Below the pieces are notes generated by a model. That model had not been told where the DNA came from. It worked only from the letters and a program-made list of their open reading frames with translations, and did no database searches. Source: Mantis religiosa (taxonomy: Eukaryota > Arthropoda > Insecta > Mantodea > Mantidae). Taken from it: DNA of 64,000 nucleotides. The stretch lies in the NCBI GenBank assembly GCA_030765055.1, contig CM060947.1:105828064-105892063 (forward strand), in the 5' to 3' direction. Shown piece by piece: positions 26,020-36,808 of the stretch. How positions within the stretch are numbered: position 1 is the stretch's first letter; the number at the start of each line of letters is the position of its first letter. The position numbers were made by a program, and so were the translations under genes.

Positions 26020-26508
26020 TGCCTAAGCCTCAAGTGGGACATCCCGGAAGGAAGAATGAGGTGAGAGGGGACAGAGGTCTTTCGACCCAAGGAGTCACAA
26101 AGTGCAGAGGACAGGTACCTACTATTAACCTGTTGGAAACTCTCCGGCAGGCCAACACGGCGGACATCCCACCCACCGGGTCGTGAAACGGCCCTATAGG
26201 TCGGCTCGGAGACTGGAGGCTCCTATCGGATGAGGAAGTATTTATCATAAACATATCATCCTGCCATGCAGCACCCAGACTCCTGTCTACACTTTCTACT
26301 TTAAAAGAGAGCACCAGATGATAGATAATGTGAAATAATAATAGAAATGAAGTGAATGGACATGCAGCTCGGATGTAATTAACCTACCACGCATTCGCCT
26401 GGTCACACGGAAAAAATACAGATCGGGTAGGTCGGCCATGGGAATCGAATCCGGGCATCCTGTATGCGGGCCACAGACGAAATCACCTTAGCCACCCTGC
26501 TCGGTTAT
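26020..26508 (-). mobile_element. SINE C, long copy
   Basis: On the minus strand: a tRNA-like head (CGAGCAGGGTGGCTAAGGTG ... GGATTCGATTCCCATGG, B box), then CCGTGTGACCAGGCGAATGC, GGTTAATTACATCC, TGTGACTCCTTGG and GGATGTCCCACTTGAGGCTTAGG. The same ordered blocks occur on the plus strand at 61953-62300 (GGGTCATCAGGCGAATGC, GGGTTAATTACATTCC, CGTGACTCCTTGG, GGATGCCCCACTTAGGGTTTAGG). This copy carries extra sequence in the middle. Confidence 0.8.
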
Positions 26509-26583
26509 AAACAATTTAATTTTCATACTCAGAGTGGAAAACTCGTCTCAAATAACTCATTTATTAGTGTCCATTAAGTGTAT

Positions 26584-27084
26584 TGTCACCCGAACGTCAG
26601 AATTCCCGATAAAACCGGCCGGCAGTAGGGCCAGACGGGAAGCATTCAGGCCACTCCTACCCATTTATCTCATGTCACTAACTGAAGGGATGATTAGAAG
26701 AGCAACACGTGCCCTGTACCGTCTCTTTCCCCTCCCATCATACGTCTGGAAACATCGGGATAATTGTGTGAGCCGCGAACCTTCCAGAAACCGCGATCTT
26801 CCTATATAAGGCTGCAGTGGACGAGTCAGCTGAGTTCTTGGCGAGCAGCCGTGAGGAGCGCTAAGTGAGTGAACGGACCGGAAGACTGTGTACGTGTATC
26901 AGAGGAGTTGCACGTAATTGTGAGTGTCGAGTGGACCTGTGACAGACGAACTGGCGAATTGTAATTGTGTGCGCTACGTAATTCTGTGTAATCGGCAAGT
27001 GTTTCAACTGTAATTCGGTGGACATAAAGAACATTTTGAGTTTGTGCAATTGGACTTTTAATTTCACGAACCCACAATGTCACA
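26584..27084 (+). mobile_element. Solo LTR, copy 1 (501 bp)
   Basis: Starts TGTCACC and ends GTCACA, flanked by an exact 4-bp duplication GTAT (26580-26583 and 27085-27088). It matches 35703-36192 along its length. Promoter-like features: a TATA box in CCTATATAAGGC at about 26801, then GCAGTGGACGAGTCAG and GGCGAGCAGCCGTGAGGAGC, where transcripts would be expected to start. The poly(A) signal is mutated to CATAAA near 27024. No internal retrovirus-like domain remains, so it is a solo LTR. The superfamily is not assigned; 4-5-bp duplications fit Gypsy or BEL. Confidence 0.85.
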
Positions 27085-28031
27085 GTATCAATTACATTAT
27101 CTGGTGTTGTCTAATGTCACATCTATCCTCGTAAAGTCCCAGTGAAAGATGCCATACCACTGTAGCAGTAGGCAGCAGATTCTCATAACGGAGTTACTGG
27201 AGATAACATCGTACACTGTGGGAATTTAGTTCTCAACATTATTCATGCAATTCACAGCTCGAGCCTCCTGAAAGGTAAATGCGCTATCTGAACATAGAGA
27301 TACACTTCTATGAGTTTCATCTACTTGTAGACATTACACCGAGTGGATATACTTGCTATTCTTTAAACTGAAGTGGAGAAGGTCGTCCAGGGGACACATT
27401 GAAAACGTTTATGAGCGCTTGGTCACTATCTTTCTTAATTTCTGTGAAAAATCTTTTGGAAAGAGCAAACATTCGGCAAGCGTGCGCTTATTAAGTGAGA
27501 TGACTCCGTAGTAGTACGTGAAGCTTGGATTCGGAAAGTTCGATCATTGCTAGCGCTCATTGTCGTCCGGCACTGATCACTCTTCAGCTCTTTGTCCCAA
27601 GGGTCATGTTGGAAGCACAAAGGAAACATTTGGCATGTGTACGCCTATGCTCCAAATACTGGAGGTCCCTCCATCAGACTACTTCTAAGTCCTAACCGAA
27701 CTCCTAATCACGTGATTCAGCCTGCAGTTGTGTAAAATTTCGCAGTGGAATGGGAGGTTATGCTTGTCTTACAATAGAAACTGCGATAGATTCCTAAAGC
27801 GAGTGGTTCTGGATCAAAGGAGTTAAATTATGCTAGTGATATTTAGTTCTCAAGGCAGTTCTTATATTTGCATCCAAGTAATGAAAGAAAGTAAAATGTA
27901 CATTTTAGTTTGGGTGAAAAGAAACTATGCAAACTAAATCCTTTAAATTAACATTCCGCACTTAAAGTGGATATGAAATAGGGCAATAATCCACATATAT
28001 AAAACAAAACATTTTCCTACATAGCTAACAA
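27085..28031. other. No gene seen
   Basis: Mixed composition, no recognised element. A short stretch near 27625-27660 reads HVYAYAPNTGG in one frame, faintly LINE-endonuclease-like, but too short to call. Confidence 0.35.
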
Positions 28032-28659
28032 CACTGAGCAACAATAAAAATGTTTCGGGCTTAAAAATAGTGAATTTACTTGTATTTCATCTACTCAATT
28101 CAAAAATCGCCATAAAATGGTAGATTAGCTCCTGTTTTGAAGTTAAAGTGACATTTCATTTTTTAGAGTGAAGATTTTAAATTGGGGGGAATTTTTTTTT
28201 TGGAGTTGGCAGACCTGTCAAAATATGGTAGATGACAATTACAAGCATTTGGTGACAGTGCTCCTGCAAAAATACCGTAACCTTGGATGCAACATGTCCC
28301 TTAAGATCCATTTTCTCCACTCCCACCTAGACTTTTTCCCTCCTAGTTGTGGAGCTGTTAGTGATGAACATGGGGAGAGATTCCATCAGGACATTTGTGT
28401 TATGGAACAAAGATATCGGGGCCATTGGAATGAAGTAGTGCTTGCAGATTATTGTTGGTCTTTGTATAGGGATTCTGCGGAACTCCATCACAAGAGGCAA
28501 GCTAAAAGACGACGAAGTCAATAGGCCACCACGTGATTCTCCTCAGACATGACTATCTGAGAAGTAGTTTTGCAGCAATTTAGAACTCTTAGCCAAAATT
28601 AGTAGGAATTGCCTCATGAAGTGCTCGAAACATTCAAAAATTATTTTTGTTGCCCAGTG
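28032..28659 (+). mobile_element. CACTG-ended DNA transposon, deletion copy (628 bp)
   Basis: The ends are CACTGAGCAACAATAAAAAT on the left and, read inward from the right, CACTGGGCAACAAAAATAAT. They match the ends of the larger element at 39321-41659 (CACTGGT(A/C)GACAA). It holds only the C-terminal part of the protein found in that element, so most of the coding region was deleted. No clear target duplication is visible (CAA left, TAA right). Confidence 0.75.
28210..28524 (+). pseudogene. C-terminal fragment of the CACTG-element protein
   Basis: The recognisable part of a 118-codon open frame reads DDNYKHLVTVLLQKYRNLGC, NMSLKIHFLHSHLDFF, GAVSDEHGERFHQDICVMEQ, RYRGHWNEVVLADYCW, then a basic tail HHKRQAKRRRS and a stop. 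The minus-strand pseudogene at 39584-41195 carries the same blocks (SDEHGERFHQ, EKRYRGKWSSNKLADYCW). The family is known to me only as an intronless, often multi-copy, uncharacterised arthropod protein. The upstream in-frame codons come from the element's 5' end, joined by an internal deletion. The basic C-terminus, missing from the larger copy through a stop, is preserved here. Confidence 0.8.
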
Positions 28660-29144
28660 TAATCCATCAAAAACAAAAGGCTAATTGTACTTTTATTTCA
28701 GTAACACATAGTAACATTACGATAAATCAACATTCTGAGTAACTAATAAAAGAGTAACTCGATTCAGACGGTTATGGTACCACTTGGAAGGCATAATCGA
28801 CTGAATCGAGTTATAACTCATGATAGCATAGACTTCCAGCGCTTGGTTGCAACATAATGCTAAATACCGCGGAAAAATTACAAATTATGATAAAACTAGG
28901 TACTTAAGGAGGAAATTTAAAATTACGAAAGCTGTAAATGTTTCTCCTTAACAGTACATATCCCAATCGTTCCTAATTTGAACTAGTACCTTAAAAACTG
29001 CTTAAGACTTTGCTTATATGCTAAAATAAGACGACATAGATCATATAAGTAATCATAATTTTTTCATTTTCCTCTGTGAGGACAATTGTCTCTTTCCGTA
29101 CACCTTCCAACTTGCAACCTATGTATCAGTCCAAAATATTATTC
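28660..29144. other. No gene; small hairpin at 28752-28819
   Basis: The spacer contains a palindrome: TAACTCGATTCAG near 28755 pairs with CTGAATCGAGTTA at 28801-28813. The loop is about 33 bp. Confidence 0.6.
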
Positions 29145-29652
29145 ATAGACCAAGAGCCTGCGACGATCAGACCTTCGTTATTTTATAAAACCTGAAACTT
29201 TCTCTGTGTATGTCCCTAAAACAGGTAGAAACGATCCTCCACTATAAAGTTTGGATAACGGTGGCTTTGTAAGATAACAGGTAACAAAGATGTAAAAAAT
29301 TTCACCTAAAATTCGTTAAAGTATAAAGCTTAATTTTTATGCATTTTATTTGGAATAATATCGGGAGTCACGTCTCCATGTTCAGACACTTAGTATAATT
29401 TTATTCCAATCTTCTGTCAGTCTACTTAAATTATATTAAATTATAATTATACTTTATAGTATAAAAGCTGAATGCTATAGTTACTTGAACTATCGAAATA
29501 TGTTTTCTCTAGTCATTTTCTATTGTTCTTACACCTTGTCAGACACATTAAAGGTTTACCTTAGGTGCGAGCACGAGGTGTATACAAGCAAGCGGGTGCG
29601 AGTGAAATAGTACGTTCGGTCTATTGCTATCTTTCACTGCGCATGTTTTATT
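29145..29652. repeat. Left long terminal inverted repeat
   Basis: Pairs with 31700-32183. The inner portion (ACAAGCAAGCGGGTGCGAGT, CGGTCTATTGC) is the best conserved. Confidence 0.75.
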
Positions 29653-30011
29653 TACTCAGTACTGTGCCTCTTTTGTCTTGGTAGCAAAACTTCCTTATAT
29701 AGAATTATTTATAATTTATGGTATATAATTATGACTAAAACTAATTTTCAAAATAAAATTTAATGAAATTTTCATGTCAATAAAGAAATAAAACAAAAAT
29801 CTAATAAATTAATTAATAATATTTTGCAGATTTACGAACTATTTTTAAAATTTAATTTAAATCTCAATATTTTATAGAAACGTATTGTTTAATATGACAG
29901 GATATAATTATTTTGTTAGTAAGAAATCTATGAAAAATAGTTTTGTTCCTAATTATTCTATATATTATAAAATATTATTTCGAATGCTTATTATTGGATT
30001 CAAAGAAATAT

Positions 30012-31312
30012 TTAATTTTGATAATTTTCATCGTTGTCATGGATATCTTCAAGAAACTGCTCCATCATCTTTCCTATCACCTTATCTCTCGTACTTTCAC
30101 TTCCGGCGTTGGGCTGATCACTCATCCCGGAATCTCTCTGATCAGGAAACCTCTGTTGCTCAGCCCGTTGCCTGCGGGCCTCGAGGTTGCGCGGTTCAGT
30201 AGGCCCTATGTTCTACTTAAGGAAATACAAGAATTCATTTGATCATTCAATATAATTATGAATAGTCGCAAATTTATATATAATAATTTGACATAATACT
30301 TGCATACCTAATAGAGATTTTAGAGAGTTGCTGACATAATTCGCCTTCAAACCATCTGAAATGGCACTGGTCATTTTCCAGTGCCCAACCATTATTCTTT
30401 GGTTTGCACGTGGTTGGATTTTTCAGATCAGGATCATTCCAAATAGTACATATATAGCTTTTTCACAGAAATTGCTGTAATATCTCACTTTTACAATTTA
30501 GTGGGCCACTAGTGTCGAAATTTCGCAACTTTTTTCGATTAAAAACTTCGTTCACATCAAAAGCCATATACGAATTGATGAACATTTGAAAGCGAGCAGC
30601 ATCAACATAATTTATCTCACCAACATTGCATATATTGCATATGAATGTTTGAATAATATTAAAGACGTTTAGTTGTTCATCATTATTTCCAATTAAAACG
30701 CTGTCACGAAACTTCTTAAAAGTTTTCTGGTTTCATATGTTTTTAATATTTTATAAGGTTTTAATTTTCCTTGTGTGAGACATGCAGGATTATAATCACA
30801 TCTGTAATTGCATGAAATTCAGATAAGCCTTGACAAATTGATTCTCCCAATTCTGCGTATATCTTCCTTAGGTCCACACACCTTAACTTATTTCTGGTTC
30901 CTACAAACGAACGAATAACTTTTAGGTGTTCCGGGAATGATAACTCAGTAACACTTGATACTACATTGTTGGAATCATTAACAGAAAAAGAATGACATTT
31001 TCTGAAATTTATATTTGTGGGTTTATTACCAATAAATGGCACCATTGTCAATAGCCCAATGTGAAATGAAAAAATCAACAAGAGTTTCTTTAAAGTATGT
31101 ATTATTTAATTCTTTTGCTAACTCACTTGGTCGAATTTGCTCAAGCCCAGTATACTCTGATTGTACAGATTCAAAACTTTGGGAACGTTCGTAAACTTTA
31201 ATTGTGATGTAAAGTACAGATCAAAGATCACATCAGTTCTGAACCTTTGCAATTGAGTAACCATTGCAACAGCTTTTTGAAATACTTCCAAATTTTTTCG
31301 GAACTTTTTCAT
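30012..31312 (-). pseudogene. Element-encoded protein of unknown function, broken
   Basis: Minus-strand coding debris between the long inverted repeats. In order: FQKAVAMVTQLQRFRTDVIF, DLYFTSQLKF and LNLYNQSI (31118-31312); FHIGLLTMVPFIGNK and SVNDSNNVVSSVTELSFPEH (30.95-31.08 kb); DLRKIYAELGESICQGLSEF and HA (about 30.82-30.88 kb). Then, in another frame, CDYNPACLTQGKLKPYKILK, and after that DEQLNVFNIIQTFICNICNV, RFQMFINSYMAFDVNEVFNR, SYICTIWNDPDLKNPTT and FRWFEGELCQQL (to about 30.31 kb). A separate open stretch at 30012-30214 reads RNLEARRQRAEQQRFPDQRD and EQFLEDIHDNDENYQN before a stop. At least two stops and two frameshifts, plus a probable internal deletion after SFPEH, make it dead. 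The GCDYNP-type motif is reminiscent of a dispersed arthropod family sometimes compared to FEN/PIN nucleases; that link is inference. Confidence 0.6.
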
Positions 31313-31362
31313 CGTTTACATTAGGAAAAAACATCAATTATTAAAACATAAATATGACGTCT

Positions 31363-31574
31363 CTTTTTTTTTTAATTTACATCCTCCAACGTTAAGTCAT
31401 ATCGGACGATGAATGAAATGGGTGAAGTGATGAACAAATGAGTCCGGGGTTCATGGATCCCAGAGCTACCCGACATTCTTCTATACTGATAAGGGAAACC
31501 CCCGGGAAAACCTTACTCAGGTAACTTACCCTAACTGAGATTCCAACTCGGGAACTCTTGAACGTGAGGTAGAC
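31363..31574 (-). mobile_element. SINE A inserted in the long-TIR element, 5' truncated
   Basis: A poly-T run, then AATTTACATCCTCCAACG ... GGGAACTCTTGAACGTGAGG, the minus-strand form of SINE A. It stops inside the tRNA-like head at about 31574. It splits the internal region from the right inverted repeat, so it arrived after the element. Confidence 0.85.
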
Positions 31575-31699
31575 GTATCCCATGATACATCTATATTATA
31601 AACTGCAGAAATGAACATTAAAATATGTAATGTTTGTATAATAATTCACTAAACAATAAAGAATAACCCACATATGATGATAAGTGATTGGGTTAACAA

Positions 31700-32183
31700 A
31701 TGATGCGCAGTCAGAAACCGCAATAGACCGAATGCACTATTTCACTGGCACCCGCTTGCTTGTATGTATATACCTCACGCTTTCATCTACGGTAGACCTT
31801 TAATGTGACTAAAAAGGTTTAAGAACCATGGAAGCTGATTAAAGAAAACGTCTTTTGATAGTTCCTCAAGGAACATATATACAATGCAGCTTTCATACTT
31901 TAATGTAAGTAAGCGATTGGCAGGGGGTTGGAACTGTACTAAGTGTCTGACCATGGACGACGTGACTTCTGAAGTTATTCCAAATAAAATATATAAAAGA
32001 CTGAGCCTTATGCTTTAACGAATTTGAGATGCATATTTTACACCGTTGCACTTTCAAAGTAACCGTGATCCAAACTTCATAGTCGAGGATCGTTTTTACC
32101 TGTTTTAGGGACATACACAGAGAAAGTTTCATTCTGGTTTTATAAAATAACGAAGGTCTGATCGTCGCGGTCTCTTGGTCTAT
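31700..32183. repeat. Right long terminal inverted repeat
   Basis: The inverted partner of 29145-29652. The outer end reads CTCTTGGTCTAT at 32172-32183. Short open frames in it are chance. Confidence 0.75.
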
Positions 32184-35100
32184 CAGCAAAGCTAAAGCCC
32201 ATATATATGCAAGCGTCCGATGTATTTCTCTGTTTTGTGCTGACGCAGCCCCTGCCACCTAAGAACACTGAGACGACTTATAACCTGATATCAGAAAGAC
32301 ATTGACAGAAACGAATAAATATAAATAAATGATAGATTTATAAATATAAATAATTGACGTATACCAGAATAGACATATGCCATAATGCTAGCATATACTC
32401 CAGAGACCGCCACAATGACAAGGCCACTCTACGAAGGTCAGTAAACTCCGTTTCTAATCCCTGTAAACAACAGCCATACTTTATTGTCTGTTTTGCCCTC
32501 AAGGAAAATTTGGCGCCTTCCAGTCGGAAACCAACCCATTGTTAAAATCCCATACGTGCTTCTGACAACAGGCTATAAGATTTTGACGTCGCACAGAGCA
32601 CATGTCTTCGCATAAATGTATGCAACGGATCGTTAGAGAAAGCGTCTCTGATGTTAAGTCTGAAACTGAAAATTCTCAACACTGGTCTCAAGTGGGGATA
32701 GTTAAGAGCCAATACAAATTGATATTTGTTCATATGATTTCGCAAACTCCTAGAAATACCTAGAGTGGGGGAAATTCAAAGTGATGTTGGAAATTAGGTT
32801 TTGCTAGTAAGACACTTAGGTCCTGAGTTCTACGTGAGACGGACGCGTATTCGGCGCCGCCTAAGTATACTCCGCGCCATGCACAGAGACAAAGTGCAAT
32901 ATTTAACAATATCTCCAGTGAGAGTTAGCACAACGAGTAATGTATAGGGAGGACGATAAATATAACCAATTCGACTATGCAGTGCTACTGCTTCCGTGCT
33001 TCACATCACAATATTGACAGTGACGCTAAACACAGCAACCACACCGACGACGACTTTACGGTGGCGAGCAAAGGGGCCTAAGTATAACAATAAACTTCTG
33101 TCTACCAGGTCCGAGGTGTCATCATTAACCCATAACCAGTCAGGACGCACCCACTCCTGAAGTACAGATGAGAGTTCTCATGCGAGAGCTACAAGTCACC
33201 TCGAACCGATTACAATCTCCCTTTCCTTAACCTCCTCACGCCACCAATCCTTAATTGTGAGGCGTTGAGCACAAGGGAGAGCTCGACATGGTTCGCTACG
33301 GGCTGGATCGCCTCAGTGCTTACGTTCATGTATTGTGAACCACTAGGATAGCTGTTTTAAGAAACAACTACACGAGTAGTTGGAATAATCTTAAAACGTA
33401 ATTATCCAATCAAATATTCATTGCTATTTCCCCACTAAGATTTTCTGATTACAAGGTGCTCATTTAGGAGGTTTAGTTTGTACAAATGCTTTCAATAGTC
33501 TCATTAGAACAGTAACACGTCTCACGTCCATTTCCTTCTGTTATAATAACCCCGCAGCCCCAATGCAGCCTAGAGCCCAGAGAAACTTTCTCGGATCATT
33601 GGGTCCCCATTCATTCTCCCCCATCCCTTAATGATTTCGCCTCCTTTAAGCTGTTGCAAGGCTATAATATAATTTCCATAATTGTACAAGTGGTAGTCAG
33701 AATAACATTTCCCTTCCCATAGCAATTGTTTGTCACTGTAAACTCTACTGAACAGAAGATGCGTCCTTTTTTATTGAAGTAACTTAAGCAGTAATGTACT
33801 AATAAAGTTGTCCATTGATAAATGGTTGTGTTGTGTTCTGTATTTCCTTTATACTAATTTTCTGTAACGCGTTTTAGGAAGGAATTATTGCCGTATTTTG
33901 ATGTAATTCTCAACTTATAAAATGCATTTAATGATTATTTCTTATACTGCCCAGAGAGGCAGCCCGTTAAGGTGAAGGTAATTCCATACAGCAACACAGA
34001 AATTCACTTATGAGACCTTATGTTTCCCTCCTTGTATTATTAAGTACATATTGATACAACCTGATAATCTACATGGTACTGTACATAACACAATAACGAT
34101 CAAAACTGGTGTAAATTATTGCCGGCTCAACATACCTAGGGTCTCAGAACATATTAAAGTTATCTTCATTGGCAATAAAATTTGAAAGTTTCACAAAGGT
34201 AGAACTTCTTATTAGTTTTAGTATGATAGAGTTGTTTTTTATGGTTCCTTTGCACCATTCTTATTTCAGAAGAAGCACACTCACGCGGCAAGATGATATG
34301 AATTTTAAAGTGACAGGTCTAAAAGGTGTAGGTATAAATCTACCTTGTCGAATCACCCATCTCGGTGTAGTCGACATTGGCCTTGTCGTAGATCTTGACG
34401 GTTCCGATGTTCGCAGCTTAGTCTTTCCGCCTCACTAGAAGACTCCTTACTTGAGTGGTCACTATCTACATACTAGCGCACCCTCGCAGAGCTCTCAGCC
34501 AGGTTCACCAATCAGAAAACAGGCGCCATAGACCATCCGGTCTTAAAGTGGGGATGCATAAATATTGCGGTTTGCATCACTCCACCGACAGACAGGTGTT
34601 GACATTCTCTACCATCAGCCGTTTACGTCAGACTTATGGCAACCGTCCTATCTTTCACTGCTGCAGTGTAGGGTTAGAAAAGCACTCGGCTCATATTTAT
34701 TAAATTCACTGATTAAAGAAAACCTATGCAATATAACAATTTTGTAAGTAAAAACTTACTAAACAAAGTATCTTATCTATAGGATAAGAGCCTGCAGGGG
34801 GGCTCGTTTGTTTGAAAAGAAACTGTGCAACTGCTAACAAAGCCATCCATTTGCCCTAAAACATTAAATAACCTTTCCCTTTTCTTTTTAGTGGTTTTTA
34901 CACTACACGTTGGTTTAATTCAGTTCTCACGTATGAAACGATGTTCTCAGATTCACCAGTTGCTTCAGATGTCAGTTCAGTTGTCTTCTACAGCCAAGCT
35001 ACCATAAAGTTGAAAAAAAATTAAGTACGTTTAATACAATAATCCACTCATTACTTTTTAGAGGCCTTCCACTCTTATGTTTCTGTGCACTACTCCGAGG

Positions 35101-35702
35101 AACTGAACATCTCACCGTACTTTATTCACGAGAACACGCAATACTATTGGACGAGTTGAAGAGAATCGTTTCACTGTGTAAACAACGCCATCGGAGAATT
35201 GCCAAGTACCACGTGATTATAGATGGAAGTAAAATGTTTAAGCTCATGTTTAAATTTTTGGAAGTTGAATTACTATATTTACTTAAACTTATCAAATTAG
35301 CGATAATATATGCAATACAATAACGAACTATTTCCACTGTTTCGTTCGCTCTGATTGTGCTACGGCGTAATGTTGACATCCGTACACACTTTTGGGTCAA
35401 ATATAAAATAAATACACCACCTCACAGTACGTTCGAACCGCAGGTCCTTAGTAGGGGTTAATGCCACATAGAGCGCCTTTCGTATGTTTCGGGTGTCAGT
35501 CTGCGGAACTACATTTAGTATTGCAACTAACTAACTACGGTTGCCGATTGCTGCTTACCCTGCATTGCTCCTTACCTATACATTTCATTTGTCATGAAAA
35601 TAGGAAAAAAATATATAGCATTTAAATTACAATCGTTAGAGCTATTTTATGGCTATATGGAGAAAAAAGGCTTGGGAAGAAAAATGGGAGAAGGTAGAGA
35701 AG
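32184..35702. other. No gene seen in 3.5 kb
   Basis: Mixed-composition DNA. GC-richer patches at about 32830-33300 (including AGTATAACAATAAACTTCTG near 33080) and 34260-34690 may be remains of LTRs or other elements, but no partner copy or domain was found. ORFs of 60-92 codons have no motifs. Confidence 0.4.
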
Positions 35703-36192
35703 TGTCACCTAATTATCGGAAGGCACGGCCAGCTAGCAGCCGGGTGGGCGGCAGGAGGCATTTAGTCCACGCCTACCCATTTATCTTGTAGCGTTAACGA
35801 GGAGATGGTTGGAAAAACATCACTAGCCATCTCCTTCCCCTCCCCCGGACGTCTAGAGCCTTCAGGATGATTCACTGAACCGCGAGACTTCCAGAAACGG
35901 CGATCTTCCCTATATAAGGCCTGCAGTGGACGAGTCAGTCAGTTCTTGGCGAGCAGCCGTGAGGAGCGCCGAGTGAGCGCACGGACTGGAAGACGGTGTA
36001 CGTGTATCAGAGGAGTTGTACGTAATTGTGAGTGTAGCGTGGACCTGTGACAGACGAACTGGTAAATTCTAATTGAGTGAGCTACGTAACTCTATGTAAT
36101 CGGCAAGTGTTCCAACTGTAATTCGGTGGAAATAAAGAACATTTTGAGTTGGTGCAATTGGACTTTTAATCTCACGAACCCACAAAGTCACA
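35703..36192 (+). mobile_element. Solo LTR, copy 2 (490 bp)
   Basis: Starts TGTCACC and ends GTCACA. It is alignable with copy 1 throughout, most strongly from CTATATAAGG (TATA box near 35912) through TCAGAGGAGTTG and TGGACCTGTGACAGACGAAC to the end. It keeps an intact AATAAA poly(A) signal at about 36131. The flanks are GAAG (left) and GTAG (right), a target duplication with one mismatch. Confidence 0.85.
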
Positions 36193-36483
36193 GTAGCTAT
36201 AAAAATGTTAACGGGCAGGGAGCAAAAGAAGGTAAGAAGTATTGGTGAGCTCTTGCAGAAAGTAAACGAAAAATGGGCCAGAAATGTAAAGGATATAAGA
36301 AAGGAAGATGAGGGGGAAGAAAGGGACTAATTAAGTAACAAGGAGGCATGAAGTTTAAGCGCTACCTGGCAGAGCAGAAGACCTGGTATCAACCAGGTAT
36401 CAACAAGGTAAAGACAAATAAATGTAGCCAATGTTGTAAATTGTAAAATTTTGGAATATGCACAATAAAATATATAATATCAC
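36193..36483. other. No gene seen
   Basis: A-rich spacer after the solo LTR. Confidence 0.4.
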
Positions 36484-36700
36484 TCCTTCACACACTCATT
36501 CACTCACTCACTCATCAATATAGCCTGGCCTCGTAGCTCAGTTTATGCACATGTCCCTGGCTCGATTCCCGGCTGGAGCAGGTGGAAGTTTTGTTTATTC
36601 CAAGATTATTGTCTACTCAGTGGTTATATACATAAAGGGCACTCAACTACTCGGTCATCAGCGCCCTTTAAATGTTAATCATGGCAATTGCTAGAGGTAA
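36484..36700. mobile_element. tRNA-like SINE piece followed by LINE 3'-tail motif
   Basis: A short (CACT)n run at about 36482-36515 precedes TCGTAGCTCAGTTTATGCAC (A-box-like) and GGCTCGATTCCCGGC (B box). Then AAGGGCACTCAACTACTCGG, TCATCAGCGCCCTTTAAATG and AATCATGGC (about 36636-36684), the stem-loop end of the 59-60 kb LINE family in minus orientation. Confidence 0.6.
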
Positions 36701-36739
36701 GTGTAACCACAATGTCAAAAAGAAAAGAAATATACTTTG

Positions 36740-36749
36740 TAGTGTGTGT

Positions 36750-36802
<53 letters not shown>

Positions 36803-36808
36803 TGTGTA
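36740..36808. repeat. (GT)n microsatellite
   Basis: About 33 GT units with a TA and a TTT interruption. Confidence 0.95.

Larger units (their letters stand above)
29145..32183 (-). mobile_element. DNA element with long (~0.5 kb) terminal inverted repeats
   Basis: The left arm 29145-29652 and right arm 31700-32183 are diverged inverted copies. Shared blocks in order from the tip are ATAGACCAAGAG, GCGACGATCAGACC, TTCGTTATTTTATAAAAC, GAAACTTTCTCTGTGTATGT, AAAGTTTGGAT, ATTTGGAATAA, CACATTAAAGGT, CAAGCAAGCGGGTGC, GTGAAATAGT, TTCGGTCTATTGC and ACTGCGCAT. Between the arms is minus-strand coding debris (30012-31312) and a later SINE A insertion. No target duplication was identified, and I cannot name the superfamily. 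Confidence 0.75.

Noticed and set aside
26534..27083. ORFs on both strands in a GC-richer region
   Set aside because: They lie inside a solo LTR and are not conserved in the second LTR copy.
26584..36192. One 9.6-kb LTR retrotransposon bounded by the two LTR copies
   Set aside because: The first LTR has its own perfect 4-bp duplication, the copies are clearly diverged, and the interval holds unrelated DNA transposons with no gag/pol.
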